Of a DNA stretch of 64,000 nucleotides, positions 27,998-36,868 are shown one piece after another (position 1 is the stretch's first letter; each line of letters opens with the position of its first letter). The position numbers were made by a program, and so were the translations under genes. Below the pieces are notes generated by a model. That model was not told the origin of the DNA. It did not search any database and saw only the letters and a program-made list of their open reading frames with translations. The stretch covers positions 620,001 through 684,000 of the forward strand of contig NZ_QFKX01000002.1 in assembly GCF_003130585.1 (NCBI RefSeq). Reading direction: 5' to 3'. The stretch is from Brachybacterium endophyticum. GTDB taxonomy: Bacteria; Actinomycetota; Actinomycetes; Actinomycetales; Dermabacteraceae.

Positions 27998-28798
27998 ATG
28001 GCCTCCGACGCCTCATCCCGCGTGCGGTCGCTGCCGGCAGCGATCGTCCCCACGCTCGACACCGAGCTCTCCCTCGCCCGCTCCCACCCGGCCGCCGGTT
28101 CCGGTGTGGTCGTCGCGGGGCTCGACGAGGTGGGCCGCGGAGCCCTGGCGGGGCCCGTCGTGGTGGGGGCCTGTGCGGTGCGGATCCTGCCGGCGGGGAT
28201 CGAGCGGCCGCTGCCCGACGGCGTCCGCGACTCCAAGGCCCTCACGGCCCGTCGCCGCGAGGGACTCGTGGCCCCGATCCGGCAGGCCGCGCTGGCTCAC
28301 GCGACCGGCTGGGCGAGCCCCGCCGAGATCGACGAACGCGGCATCCTCGCCGCTCTCGCCCTCGCCGCGGGCCGCGCCCTCGCTCACCTCCCCGTCCCGC
28401 CCGAGATCGTGCTGATGGACGGCGACGCCGACATCGTCACCCCGGCTCTGGGCGAGCTGGCGCGTCAGGGCCGCGCCGTCCCGCGTTCGCTCGTGCACCT
28501 GCAGGTCAAGGCCGACCGCGATTGCCAGAGCGTGGCCGCGGCGAGCGTGCTGGCGAAGGTCGAGAGGGACCAGCACATGGTCGAGCTCGACGCCCTCGCC
28601 ACCGACTACGGCTGGGCCGGCAACAAGGGGTACGGATCGGCCGCCCATCGCGAGGCGCTGCGCCGGCTCGGTGCCCACGCCCAGCACCGTCGGTCCTGGA
28701 ACCTCGGCCTCCCATCTGCCGAGCAGGAGCCTGGCGTACTGTGGGGCGGCGCGGGCGATCAGCCCCGTCCCCTGATCCCGAAGGAGGCGCAGCCGTGA
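27998..28798 (+). CDS. rnhB: Ribonuclease HII
   Basis: A 266-residue enzyme that nicks RNA-DNA hybrids and removes misincorporated ribonucleotides. Catalytic acids are D43 and E44 (GLDEVGRGALAGP), an Asp in LMDGDAD and an Asp in VKADRDCQSVAAASVLAK. The GYGSAAHREAL segment is conserved. ATG 27998 (or GTG 27995) is chosen because homologs begin shortly before the first strand; an upstream frame from 27893 overlaps lepB. No clear ribosome binding site precedes it, so coupling to lepB is possible. The last ~25 residues are poorly conserved. Confidence 0.94.
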   Translation: MASDASSRVRSLPAAIVPTLDTELSLARSHPAAGSGVVVAGLDEVGRGALAGPVVVGACAVRILPAGIERPLPDGVRDSKALTARRREGLVAPIRQAALAHATGWASPAEIDERGILAALALAAGRALAHLPVPPEIVLMDGDADIVTPALGELARQGRAVPRSLVHLQVKADRDCQSVAAASVLAKVERDQHMVELDALATDYGWAGNKGYGSAAHREALRRLGAHAQHRRSWNLGLPSAEQEPGVLWGGAGDQPRPLIPKEAQP

Positions 28799-29097
28799 GC
28801 ACCCAGGACCTCGAGAGCTATGAGTCCGACATGGAGCTCCAGCTGATCCGGGAGTACCGGGACGTGGTGGGCCTGTTCACCTACGTGGTGGAGACGGAGC
28901 GCCGCTTCTACCTGTGCAACCAGGTGGACATGCAGGTGCGCACCGCGGGCGGGGAGGTCTTCTACGAGCTCACCCTCGCCGACGTCTGGGTCTGGGACAT
29001 CTACCGCTCGAGCCGCTTCGTGCGCTCGGTGCGCGTGGTGACCTTCAAGGACGTGAACATCGAGGAGCTCGCCAAGCCCGACATCGCCCTGCCCTGA
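28795..29097 (+). CDS. DUF2469 family protein
   Basis: A 100-residue acidic protein that is highly conserved in actinobacteria directly after rnhB (Rv2901c family). The ESYESDMELQLIREYRDVV start and VETERRFYLCNQVD segment are diagnostic. GTG 28795 overlaps the rnhB stop by four bases and follows AAGGAGGCG. No function is established. Its tight conservation and linkage suggest a role in nucleic-acid metabolism or division, which is an inference. Confidence 0.93.
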   Translation: MSTQDLESYESDMELQLIREYRDVVGLFTYVVETERRFYLCNQVDMQVRTAGGEVFYELTLADVWVWDIYRSSRFVRSVRVVTFKDVNIEELAKPDIALP

Positions 29098-29221
29098 GCC
29101 GACGAGAGGAACGGGCGGTCGACGACGGCGGGCGGCCGACGAGCACCGCGCACGGGTCCTCCACCATCGCGGCTGTCCACAACCCACCGCGCCGCCGGCT
29201 CCGTCCGGCCAGGGTGAGGAG

Positions 29222-29629
29222 ATGGACCCCGCACCCGCCCCAGTCCCGTTCCCCGCTCCCGTCCCGCCGGCCCGGCTCAGCACCCTCGAGCTCGGGGCGA
29301 TCGGCGAGGACGTCGTCGCCTCCCGGCTCGCCGCGTCCGGCTGGCAGATCATCGATCGCAACGTGCGCAGCCGCGCCGGCGAGATCGACATCGTCGCCCT
29401 GGACGGCCCCACGCTCGTGTTCGTCGAGGTCAAGACGCGCCGTTCCCTGCTGACCGGGGTGCCGCAGGCCGCCGTCACGCCCCAGAAGGTGCGGCGGCTC
29501 CGACTGCTCGCCGGCACGTATCTGATGGACAACGCTCCGCGCCACCGCGACGTGCGCATCGACGTGGTCGCCGTGCACGTGCTCGGTGCGGGCGGCTGCG
29601 AGATCGAACATCTGCGAGCGGTCTCGTGA
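29222..29629 (+). CDS. YraN/UPF0102 endonuclease-like protein
   Basis: A 135-residue protein of the UPF0102 family. The core has the PD-(D/E)xK-like residues E54 and D56 (AGEIDIVAL), E69 and K71 (LVFVEVKTR), so it is predicted to bind or cut nucleic acid. About 18 Pro/Ala-rich residues precede the conserved domain. GGTGAGGAG lies just before the ATG. Its TGA overlaps the yifB GTG by four bases; the yraN-yifB-dprA order is conserved and suggests a shared role in DNA uptake or recombination. Confidence 0.9.
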   Translation: MDPAPAPVPFPAPVPPARLSTLELGAIGEDVVASRLAASGWQIIDRNVRSRAGEIDIVALDGPTLVFVEVKTRRSLLTGVPQAAVTPQKVRRLRLLAGTYLMDNAPRHRDVRIDVVAVHVLGAGGCEIEHLRAVS

Positions 29630-31203
29630 CCTCCGGGCCCAGGTGCGGGCAGGCCCGTACTCGCTCGGTCGCACTGCGCGGCATCACCGGCACCGTGGTG
29701 GAGGTCGAGGCCGACGTCGCCACCGGTCTCCCGGCGTTCTTCCTCGTCGGTCTGCCCGATTCCACCACGCTGCAAGCGCGGGAACGGGTGCGGGCGGCAG
29801 CGGGGGCCGTGGGCGCGGCGATCGCGCCCCGTCGGATCACGGTGAACCTCTCGCCCGCGTTCGTCCCCAAGGCCGGCTCGGGCTTCGACCTCGGCATCGC
29901 CGTCGCGATCCTCGCCGCTCAGGGCGCGGTCCCAGCGGGAGCGGTCGAGAAGGTCGCGCACCTGGGGGAGCTCGGCCTGGACGGCTCGCTGCGTCCCGTG
30001 CCCGGCGTGCTCCCCGCCCTGCTCGCGGCCCGCGACGCCGGGGTGCGACGTGTCGTCGTGCCCGAGGCCAATGCCCGGGAGGCGGCGCTCGTCGAGGGCC
30101 TGGAGATCACCCCTGCGCGCGACCTCGCGACCGTGCTCGCGGGTCACGGCTGCGCGCTGCCGCCGCTCCCGGGGCGCGCCATGCTCCAGGAGCGCCCGGT
30201 CGCGCCGCCCGCACCTCCTGTCACGGACGCCGTCCCCGTCCCGGACTTCGCCGACGTCATCGGGCAGGCGCAGGCGCGCCGGGCGGCCGAGGTCGCCGCG
30301 GCAGGAGGCCACCACCTGCTGCTGCAGGGGCCACCGGGAACGGGCAAGACCATGATCGCCTCCCGCATCCCCGGCATCCTGCCCCCGCTCGCCGACGAGG
30401 ACGCCCTCGCCCTGAGCGCGGTCCGGTCCCTGGACGGCAGCCTCGATGCGGAGCGCGGGCTGATCCGCACCGCCCCCTTCGAGTCCCCGCACCACACCGC
30501 GAGCGTCCCCAGCATCGTGGGCGGCGGCAGCGGCACCGCCCGCCCGGGCGCGGTCTCGCGTGCACACGCCGGCGTGCTGTTCCTGGACGAGGCCCCGGAG
30601 TTCTCCGGACGGGTGCTCGAGGCGCTGCGCGAGCCCCTCGAGACCGGGGACATCACGCTGCACCGCTCCCAGGGGGCCGCCCGCTATCCCGCGCGATTCC
30701 AACTGGTGCTGGCGGCGAATCCGTGCCCGTGCGGGATGGCCTTCGGCAACGGCAGGGAGTGCACCTGCACGCCCCTGCAGCGTCGACGCTATCTGCGGAA
30801 GATCTCCGGCCCCGTACTGGATCGCATGGACATGCGTCTGCAGGTCGGCAGCGATGAGTCCGTGCGCACGGGCAGCGCGGCGGGATCGCTGGGCGGCGAG
30901 CCCAGCGCCCGCATCGCCCAGCGCGTCGTGCGGGCCCGCCGTGCTCAGGCAGCGCGCTTCGCCGACGAGCCCTGGCTCCTGAACTCCCAGATCCCGGGTG
31001 CGCAGCTTCGCCGCGAGTACGCAGCGCACACGCTCGCAGCCACGATGCTCCAGCGCGCCCTCGCCCACGGCCGGCTCACCCTGCGGGGGCACGATCGTGT
31101 GCTGCGGGTGGCATGGACCGTCGCGGACCTCGAGGGCGATGCCCGCCCCGACGTCGACCATGTGGGACTCGCCCTGACCCTGCGGGGGGACGATCTGCGA
31201 TGA
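29626..31203 (+). CDS. comM: YifB/ComM-family Mg-chelatase-like AAA+ ATPase
   Basis: A 525-residue AAA+ protein. The N-terminal Lon-like domain (about 15-180) starts with VALRGITGTVVEVE and contains the GLPDSTTLQARERVRAA signature. The ATPase has Walker A GPPGTGKT (G235-T242), Walker B VLFLDEAPEF, and a Cys-containing loop (NPCPCG ... CTC). ComM is a hexameric helicase that promotes branch migration during transformation in some bacteria, which suits the neighbouring dprA. The GTG at 29626 overlaps the yraN stop and its own stop overlaps dprA. Confidence 0.92.
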   Translation: MTSGPRCGQARTRSVALRGITGTVVEVEADVATGLPAFFLVGLPDSTTLQARERVRAAAGAVGAAIAPRRITVNLSPAFVPKAGSGFDLGIAVAILAAQGAVPAGAVEKVAHLGELGLDGSLRPVPGVLPALLAARDAGVRRVVVPEANAREAALVEGLEITPARDLATVLAGHGCALPPLPGRAMLQERPVAPPAPPVTDAVPVPDFADVIGQAQARRAAEVAAAGGHHLLLQGPPGTGKTMIASRIPGILPPLADEDALALSAVRSLDGSLDAERGLIRTAPFESPHHTASVPSIVGGGSGTARPGAVSRAHAGVLFLDEAPEFSGRVLEALREPLETGDITLHRSQGAARYPARFQLVLAANPCPCGMAFGNGRECTCTPLQRRRYLRKISGPVLDRMDMRLQVGSDESVRTGSAAGSLGGEPSARIAQRVVRARRAQAARFADEPWLLNSQIPGAQLRREYAAHTLAATMLQRALAHGRLTLRGHDRVLRVAWTVADLEGDARPDVDHVGLALTLRGDDLR

Positions 31204-32381
31204 CCCTCGACGATGACCGCATCTCCCGGGTGACCTGGTCGCTGCTCGCCGAGCCCTCGGACGCCGCCGCGCACGCCACCTGCACCGAGTACGGCGCCGG
31301 TGCGGGACTGGAGATCCTCGCCGCGGAGGACGTCGGCCCCATCGCCCGCGCGATCGAGAAGCATCGGCTGGCAGACCCCTCCGATCCCACCACCAGACGT
31401 CAGGACCCCCAGGTCTCCGGACGCGCCGCGCTGCGCCGCTGGAGCGAGCGCCGACGGCGGATCGACGTCGACGCCGTCCTGGACCAGGCCCGTGAGCAGG
31501 GGATGCGCGTGATCGTCCCGGGTGATCAGGAATGGCCGAGCGCCCTCGAGGACCTGGACAAGCGCGCTCCCTTCTGCCTGTGGGCCCACGGCCCCGGTCG
31601 TGCGGATGCCCTCACCGGGGCGCATGCCGTCGCGATGGTCGGCTCGCGAGCCTCCACCGCCTACGGGGAGGACTGCGCCGGGTCCTTCTCGGCAGCGCTG
31701 GCAGGGGAGGGGATCCCGATCCTGTCCGGGGGTGCGTACGGCATCGACGCCGCTGCGCACCGGGGCGCGCTGGGGGTCGACGGGGCCACCGTCGCGATCC
31801 TCGCCGGTGGTCTGGACAGGCTCTACCCGCGCGGCAACGAGCGTCTGCTGCAGGCGGTGCGGGAACGGCACCTGCTGCTGTCGGAAGCACCTCCCGGCAC
31901 TGCGCCGACACGCTGGAGGTTCCTCGAACGCAATCGCCTGATCGCCGCTCTCGCCCGGGTGACGGTCGTCGTCGAGGCCTCCTGGCGCTCCGGTGCCCTC
32001 TCCACGGCACGCCGGGCCGAGGACATTGGTCGCACGATCGCCGCCGTCCCCGGGCCGGTGGCGTCCGCCGCATCCGCGGGCTGTCATCGACTGATCCGCG
32101 AGAACGGAGCGACGCTGGTCACCGAGGCACAGGAGATCCGTGAACTGCTCCCGCACACCGATCCCGCCGGGGAGTCCTCCCATGCGGTCCAGGACGAACT
32201 CGACATCCTGTCGCCCGTCGAGCATCGCGTGCTCGATGCCGTCCCTCCGCGTTCGGCCACCTCGCCCCGGAGGGTCGGCGAGGAGATCGGCTGGGAGGAG
32301 CGAGAGGTGCGGGCCGTCCTCGGCAGGTTGGACCTGCTGGGCATCGTCCGGGTCGAGGGGGAGCGGGTGCGGCGACGCTGA
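31200..32381 (+). CDS. dprA: DNA-processing protein DprA
   Basis: A 393-residue protein that binds incoming single-stranded DNA and loads RecA during transformation. The Rossmann-like core (about 140-320) has MVGSRASTAYG, SGGAYGIDAAAHRGAL and the LSEAPPGTAPTRWRFLERNRLIA segment. A C-terminal winged-helix-like domain (about 325-390) follows. ATG 31200 overlaps the yifB stop by four bases. The gene is widely conserved in actinobacteria, including those not known to be competent. Confidence 0.94.
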   Translation: MTLDDDRISRVTWSLLAEPSDAAAHATCTEYGAGAGLEILAAEDVGPIARAIEKHRLADPSDPTTRRQDPQVSGRAALRRWSERRRRIDVDAVLDQAREQGMRVIVPGDQEWPSALEDLDKRAPFCLWAHGPGRADALTGAHAVAMVGSRASTAYGEDCAGSFSAALAGEGIPILSGGAYGIDAAAHRGALGVDGATVAILAGGLDRLYPRGNERLLQAVRERHLLLSEAPPGTAPTRWRFLERNRLIAALARVTVVVEASWRSGALSTARRAEDIGRTIAAVPGPVASAASAGCHRLIRENGATLVTEAQEIRELLPHTDPAGESSHAVQDELDILSPVEHRVLDAVPPRSATSPRRVGEEIGWEEREVRAVLGRLDLLGIVRVEGERVRRR

Positions 32382-32474
32382 CCCTGGTCGGCACCGGCCC
32401 TGGTCGACACCGACCCTGAACGACACCGGCCCTCGACGCCATGAATCCTCGGCGGAACTCACCCTCGACGGTGC

Positions 32475-32480
32475 GACACT
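32475..32480 (+). promoter_or_regulatory. Possible -10 element of a leaderless xerC promoter
   Basis: GACACT ends six bases before the ATG at 32487. There is no ribosome binding site. The first base deviates from the TANNNT consensus. Confidence 0.4.
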
Positions 32481-32486
32481 GGCCCC

Positions 32487-33494
32487 ATGGGCACGACGCG
32501 AGGCGAGAGCACCGGACGGACCGGGACGTCCGACGAGTCCGTGCTCGAGCCCTTCGCCGAGCATCTGCGACTCGAGCGGGGACGCTCCGAGCACACCGTC
32601 ACGGCCTACGTCCGCGAGGCCCGCAGCCTCCTCGTCTACCTGCGGGAGGCCGAGCGGATCCCCGTGGAGGAGATCGACGTGACCGCACTGCGATCCTGGC
32701 TCGGAGCCCGCGCGGAATCCGGACTCGCTGCCTCCTCGCTCGCCCGGGCAGCCGCCGCTGCCCGCACCTTCGTCACCTGGCTCGCGCGAACCGGTCGCAT
32801 CCCCCAGGACATCGGCGGTCGTCTCAAGGCACCCCGCCGCGGGCGGCACCTCCCCACGGTGCTCAGCACGGAGCAGGCCGATCAGCTGCTCGGCCTGGCC
32901 GCCGCTCCCGGCGAGGAGGGCGGGGCACAGGGCACAACCGGTCGGCCGGCCCCGTCCGACACCGGCGAGGCCGACGCTCGTGCGCGCGCACTGGGACTGC
33001 GGGACGCGGCGATCCTGGAGCTGCTCTATTCCTCGGGTCTGCGGGTCTCGGAGATGGTCGCCCTGGACGTCCATGACATCGACGACTCGGAGCGCACGGT
33101 GCGCGTGATGGGCAAGGGGGCCAAGGAGCGCGTCGTCCCGGTCGGTATACCGGCGGTCCGGGCGATCTCCCGCTGGCGGGACGAGGGGCGCGACGAACTG
33201 GTCACCGCCGCTGCCGGCCGAGCCCTCTTCCTCGGGGCCCGGGGCGCTCGGATCGGCGACCGCGCGGTGCGCACCCTGGTGGATCGCCACGCCCGTGAGG
33301 CCGGCATCCACCGTCACACCACCCCTCACACGCTGCGGCACACCGCAGCCACCCATCTCGTCGAGGGCGGGGCGGACCTGCGCAGTGTCCAGGACTTCCT
33401 GGGCCACGCCTCCCTCGGCACCACCCAGATCTACACGCACGTCAGCGCGGAGCGCCTGCGCGCCACCCTCGACCAGGCCCATCCCCGCGCCTGA
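32487..33494 (+). CDS. xerC: Tyrosine recombinase XerC
   Basis: A 335-residue site-specific recombinase that resolves chromosome dimers at dif with XerD. All catalytic residues are present: R186 (GLRVSEM), K210 (GKGAKERVVP), H281 and R284 (HTLRHTAATH), H307 (LGHASLG) and nucleophile Y316 (TQIYTHV). The N-terminal SAM-like core-binding domain spans about 18-105. A disordered insertion at about 141-166 between domains makes it longer than E. coli XerC. Its conserved position after dprA argues for a housekeeping recombinase, not an integrase. Confidence 0.94.
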   Translation: MGTTRGESTGRTGTSDESVLEPFAEHLRLERGRSEHTVTAYVREARSLLVYLREAERIPVEEIDVTALRSWLGARAESGLAASSLARAAAAARTFVTWLARTGRIPQDIGGRLKAPRRGRHLPTVLSTEQADQLLGLAAAPGEEGGAQGTTGRPAPSDTGEADARARALGLRDAAILELLYSSGLRVSEMVALDVHDIDDSERTVRVMGKGAKERVVPVGIPAVRAISRWRDEGRDELVTAAAGRALFLGARGARIGDRAVRTLVDRHAREAGIHRHTTPHTLRHTAATHLVEGGADLRSVQDFLGHASLGTTQIYTHVSAERLRATLDQAHPRA

Positions 33495-33523
33495 GAGCAG
33501 GCGGGACCGGGTGCGGGTCGCGA

Positions 33524-34195
33524 TCAGTGTCGGTGCCGGGGGACCTCGGTGAGCAGGGAGAGGGAACCCGTCAGCGGGAGCAGCACACTCGGAGCGGCAC
33601 CGCGCAGCAGCGGCTCCGGATCGGTGTAGTCGGCGCCTCCGCGCCGCGCGCCCAGGTGCAGGCACGCCCGTTCGCAGTGCGAGCCGGCCTCCTCGAGCTC
33701 GCCGATCGGCTGGCCACCGCTGACGTGCTCTCCGACCTTCACGGAGGCCGTGATCGGCTCGTAGGTCGAGAGCAGTCCGTCGGAGTGCAGGATCGAGACC
33801 ACGCCGCGCCCGGCCACCGAGCCCGAGAACCGCACCGTCCCGTCCTCGACCGCTCGCACCTGCGTGCCGGCCCCGATGATGTCGACGCCGCGGTGTCCGG
33901 CGCCGTACGTGTCCGGCGGTGGGACGAAGGGACCGACGATCTCGTGGGGAGGATCCATCGGCCATCCCCACCTCCCGTGGCTCGTCGGGTCGCCGGGGGA
34001 GCCGGCCGACTCGCCGAGGGATCCGGTCGCTCCCTCGTCCGCCCGGATCCCCGGATCGGCGTGTGCAGGCGTCGTCAGATGCAGGAGGACCACGAGCAGG
34101 ACGCCGATCAGTGCGGCCAGGGCGCGGCGACGCCGGACGTGCGCCGACGGCCGGGTCGGGGAGGGGTGCGGATGGGAGGGCAGGTGCGGGAGCAT
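33524..34195 (-). CDS. M23/LytM-domain cell-wall protein
   Basis: A 223-residue exported protein. A basic N-terminus (RRRR at 21-24) and a hydrophobic stretch (25-40) ending near THA|HAD form a signal peptide or anchor. The LytM domain (about 78-200) has H101 and D105 (GAGHRGVDII) and H137. In the final HxH motif only the second His (H180) remains; the first is C178 (ACLHLGARR). Zinc binding may persist, but one catalytic His is missing. The M23-next-to-rpsB arrangement is common in actinobacteria. The gene runs convergent to xerC and divergent from rpsB. Confidence 0.85.
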   Translation of the reverse strand: MLPHLPSHPHPSPTRPSAHVRRRRALAALIGVLLVVLLHLTTPAHADPGIRADEGATGSLGESAGSPGDPTSHGRWGWPMDPPHEIVGPFVPPPDTYGAGHRGVDIIGAGTQVRAVEDGTVRFSGSVAGRGVVSILHSDGLLSTYEPITASVKVGEHVSGGQPIGELEEAGSHCERACLHLGARRGGADYTDPEPLLRGAAPSVLLPLTGSLSLLTEVPRHRH

Positions 34196-34201
34196 GCCGG
34201 A

Positions 34202-34207
34202 AGTCTC
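34202..34207 (-). promoter_or_regulatory. Possible -10 element of a leaderless promoter for the M23-like gene
   Basis: On the minus strand GAGACT ends six bases before the ATG (34195-34193). No ribosome binding site is visible. Confidence 0.4.
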
Positions 34208-34324
34208 GGGTCACCCGTGACGGGGCGCCAGAGGACATCGTCCGCGGGGGACGACCGCGCTGTGGGGAGGATCGGCGTGACGCACGGCGCTCCCCGCGGG
34301 GTGGGTGCGGCGTCGGCGGTCGGC

Positions 34325-34330
34325 TAGACT
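34325..34330 (+). promoter_or_regulatory. -10 element (TAGACT) of rpsB
   Basis: TAGACT lies 243 bases before the rpsB ATG, so the transcript has a leader of about 235 nt. The region 34196-34573 contains only this, the M23 promoter and small GC-rich inverted repeats; an S2 autoregulatory structure is possible but was not demonstrated. Confidence 0.5.
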
Positions 34331-34573
34331 GACGACAGCGTCCGGCATGTCCGGGCGACTTCGCGTGCCCGTACGGTCCCACCGGTCGTCGGTCCTCGTG
34401 ATCACCGTCCGTTCCCGAAGGGAGCGACGCGGGATCCGGGGCGGTCGGAGGACCGGGCACCAGGCCCTGCGCCGTCCGGCGGCAGGGGAGAACCGAGAAT
34501 GCAGGTCCTGCGCGAGGACCGCGGACGCCGAACCGGTGCGCCGCGTGAGCCCAGGATCGGGAAGAGACAGACC

Positions 34574-35527
34574 ATGGCAGTCGTCACCATGCGCCAGCTC
34601 CTCGAGAGCGGCGTCCACTTCGGACACCAGACCCGTCGCTGGAACCCGAAGGTGAAGCGCTTCGTGTTCGCCGAGCGCAACGGCATCTACATCGTCGACC
34701 TGATGCAGACGCTGACCTACATCGACAAGGCGTACGAGTTCGTCCGTGCGACCGTCGCCCACGGCGGCACCATCCTGTTCGTCGGCACCAAGAAGCAGGC
34801 GCAGGAGTCCATCCGTGAGCAGGCCACCCGCGTGGGCATGCCCTACGTGAACCAGCGCTGGCTGGGCGGCATGCTCACCAACCTGCAGACGGTCTCGCAG
34901 CGCGTGAACCGCCTCAAGGAGCTCGAGCAGATCGACTTCGACGATGTGGCCTCCTCCGGCCGCACCAAGAAGGAGCTGCTGATGATGCGCCGCGAGAAGG
35001 ACAAGCTCGAGAAGACCCTGGGCGGCATCCGCGACATGGGCCGTGCCCCGAGCGCGGTCTGGATCGTGGACACCAACAAGGAGCACCTCGCCGTCGACGA
35101 GGCCCAGAAGCTCAGCATCCCGGTCGTCGCCATCCTCGACACCAACTGCGACCCCGACGAGATCACCTACCCGATCCCGGGCAACGACGACGCGATCCGC
35201 TCCGTCGCCCTGCTCACGCGGGTCGTCGCCGATGCGGTCGCCGCCGGCCTGCAGGAGCGTCACGCGAAGTCCGAGAAGGGCGAGAAGAACGTCTCCGCGG
35301 TCGACGCCGAGCCGCTCGCCGAGTGGGAGCAGGAGCTGCTCAAGCAGTCCGAGGTCCAGCAGGACGGCGCCCCCGCCGAGGAGTCCGTCGCAGCCGAGGC
35401 CCCGGCCGAGGAGACCCCGGCCGAGGACGCCCCGGTCGTCCCTGCCGCCGACGCCCCGGACACCGAGGCCCAGGCTGCGGAGTCCGCCGACGAGGCCACC
35501 GCGGCCCAGACCGAGCCCTCCGAGTGA
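34574..35527 (+). CDS. rpsB: 30S ribosomal protein S2
   Basis: A 317-residue S2. The conserved part (1 to about 245) includes [23 protein letters not shown], the [11 protein letters not shown] segment and [26 protein letters not shown] (partly quoted). The final ~70 residues form an acidic Ala/Glu/Pro tail with repeated PAEE/PAED units. ATG 34574 follows GGGAAGAGA; the frame from 34499 would lie in the leader. The tsf gene follows after a 14-bp hairpin, the universal rpsB-tsf pairing. Confidence 0.96.
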   Translation: MAVVTMRQLLESGVHFGHQTRRWNPKVKRFVFAERNGIYIVDLMQTLTYIDKAYEFVRATVAHGGTILFVGTKKQAQESIREQATRVGMPYVNQRWLGGMLTNLQTVSQRVNRLKELEQIDFDDVASSGRTKKELLMMRREKDKLEKTLGGIRDMGRAPSAVWIVDTNKEHLAVDEAQKLSIPVVAILDTNCDPDEITYPIPGNDDAIRSVALLTRVVADAVAAGLQERHAKSEKGEKNVSAVDAEPLAEWEQELLKQSEVQQDGAPAEESVAAEAPAEETPAEDAPVVPAADAPDTEAQAAESADEATAAQTEPSE

Positions 35528-35533
35528 GGACCC

Positions 35534-35566
35534 AGGGGGACGTCCTCCGCGTGAGGACGTCCCCCT
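35534..35566 (+). terminator. 14-bp perfect hairpin between rpsB and tsf
   Basis: Arms 35534-35547 and 35553-35566 pair perfectly around the loop CGCGT. No U-run follows. It probably lowers tsf expression relative to rpsB (attenuation). Confidence 0.7.
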
Positions 35567-35620
35567 GCGGGACCTCCCTCGGACTCCAGCACGACCTCAC
35601 TCCCCAGGAAGAAGGAGCAC

Positions 35621-36445
35621 ATGGCCAACTACACGGCTGCTGACATCAAGGAGATCCGCGAGTCGACCGGCGCCGGCATGCTCGACGTCAAGAAGGCTCT
35701 CGACGAGGCGGAGGGTGACAAGGCCAAGGCCGTCGAGCTGATCCGCGTCAAGGGCCTGAAGGGCGTCGCCAAGCGCGAGGGCCGCAGCGCCTCCGAGGGC
35801 CTCGTCGCCGCGGACATCCGCGACGTCGAGGGTGGCCAGGAGGGCACCCTCGTGGAGATCAACTCCGAGACCGACTTCGTGGCGAAGAACGACAAGTTCG
35901 TCGCCCTCGGCGACGAGGCCGTCGCGGCCGCCGTCGAGTCCGGTGCGACCGAGCCCGAGCAGCTCGCCGAGACCTCCTTCGGCGAGGCGCTCACCAACGC
36001 CGCCGCGACGATGGGCGAGAAGATCCTCGTGCGTCGTATCGGCCGCGTGCAGGGTGAGGTCGTCTCCTCCTACATGCACCGCACGAACAAGGACCTGCCC
36101 CCGCAGGTCGGCGTCCTGGTGGCCACCGACGCCGCTGGCGCCGAGGTCGCGCGCGACATCGCGATGCACATCGCGGCGTACTCGCCGGCCTACCTCACGC
36201 GCGAGGAGGTCCCGGAGGACATCGTCGCCAACGAGCGTCGCATCGCGGAGGAGACCGCGAAGAACGAGAACAAGCCCGAGAAGGCCATCCCGAGGATCAT
36301 CGAGGGTCGCCTGAACGGCTACTTCAAGGAGAACGTGCTGCTGGACCAGGCCTTCGCCAAGGACCCCAAGCAGACGGTGGGCAAGATCCTCGAGGGCGCC
36401 GGCGGCACCCTCACGGGCTTCGTCCGCTTCCGCGTCGGGAACTGA
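35621..36445 (+). CDS. tsf: Elongation factor Ts
   Basis: A 274-residue nucleotide-exchange factor for EF-Tu. The UBA-like N-terminus (TAADIKEIRESTGAGMLDVK), the key exchange segment (INSETDFVAKN, about residues 79-89) and the two core subdomains are intact. AAGAAGGAG precedes the ATG. Length is normal for actinobacteria. Two strong hairpins follow before pyrH. Confidence 0.97.
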   Translation: MANYTAADIKEIRESTGAGMLDVKKALDEAEGDKAKAVELIRVKGLKGVAKREGRSASEGLVAADIRDVEGGQEGTLVEINSETDFVAKNDKFVALGDEAVAAAVESGATEPEQLAETSFGEALTNAAATMGEKILVRRIGRVQGEVVSSYMHRTNKDLPPQVGVLVATDAAGAEVARDIAMHIAAYSPAYLTREEVPEDIVANERRIAEETAKNENKPEKAIPRIIEGRLNGYFKENVLLDQAFAKDPKQTVGKILEGAGGTLTGFVRFRVGN

Positions 36446-36541
36446 TCGGCGCAGGAGGCTGCCCTCCGGGTACCGCACCTCCGGCGTGCCGGCGCCCCTG
36501 CGCCGGGCGATGACGTCGCGGGTGCGCGTCGATGGCGCCCC

Positions 36542-36578
36542 GTGAGGTCTCGAGCTCTCTACGAGCTCGAGACCTCAC
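36542..36578 (+). terminator. 16-bp perfect hairpin downstream of tsf
   Basis: Arms 36542-36557 and 36563-36578 are perfectly complementary around the loop TCTAC. It lies 97 bases after the tsf stop. No U-tract follows. Confidence 0.65.
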
Positions 36579-36619
36579 TCGGGACCATCGAACGACCCGG
36601 TTCAGCACCCCGCTCTCCC

Positions 36620-36654
36620 CGAAGGCCCTGCACCCCCGAGGTGCAGGGCCTTCG
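36620..36654 (+). terminator. 15-bp perfect hairpin, second in tandem downstream of tsf
   Basis: Arms 36620-36634 and 36640-36654 pair perfectly around the loop CCCGA. Together with the hairpin at 36542 it separates the rpsB-tsf unit from pyrH. The remaining gap (36655-36832) is C-rich and shows nothing recognisable. Confidence 0.65.
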
Positions 36655-36832
36655 GCATGCCGGCCCAGCCCACGCCCAGCCCACCCCATGCCCCGCCCCT
36701 CGCCCCGGCGTCTCGCCCCCGGCCCGGGCCCCGCGCCCCACGACCACCCGCCGTGCACCGCTCCCGGGCCTCTGCGTGCCGACGTCATCACGTCCTCGGC
36801 CTCCCCATGAGGTGGAGCGCGGTCGGCGCCGG

Positions 36833-36838
36833 TATCAT
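36833..36838 (+). promoter_or_regulatory. -10 element (TATCAT) of pyrH
   Basis: TATCAT lies 30 bases before the pyrH ATG; the leader carries a GGAAGGA ribosome binding site. Confidence 0.55.
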
Positions 36839-36868
36839 CACCCGAGATCTCGACCGGAAGGACCTTCC

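Noticed and set aside
32487..33494. xerC considered as a phage or island integrase
   Set aside because: Its position after dprA is the conserved housekeeping locus. There is no tRNA, direct repeat or phage gene nearby.
30945..34460. A 1171-codon minus-strand open frame covering comM, dprA and xerC
   Set aside because: Shadow of three well-identified genes. It crosses the M23-like gene in another frame.
36585..36605. GAAC...GTTC pair as a LexA/SOS box
   Set aside because: The half-sites are separated by six bases rather than the four expected for the actinobacterial SOS box, and the neighbouring gene is pyrH.
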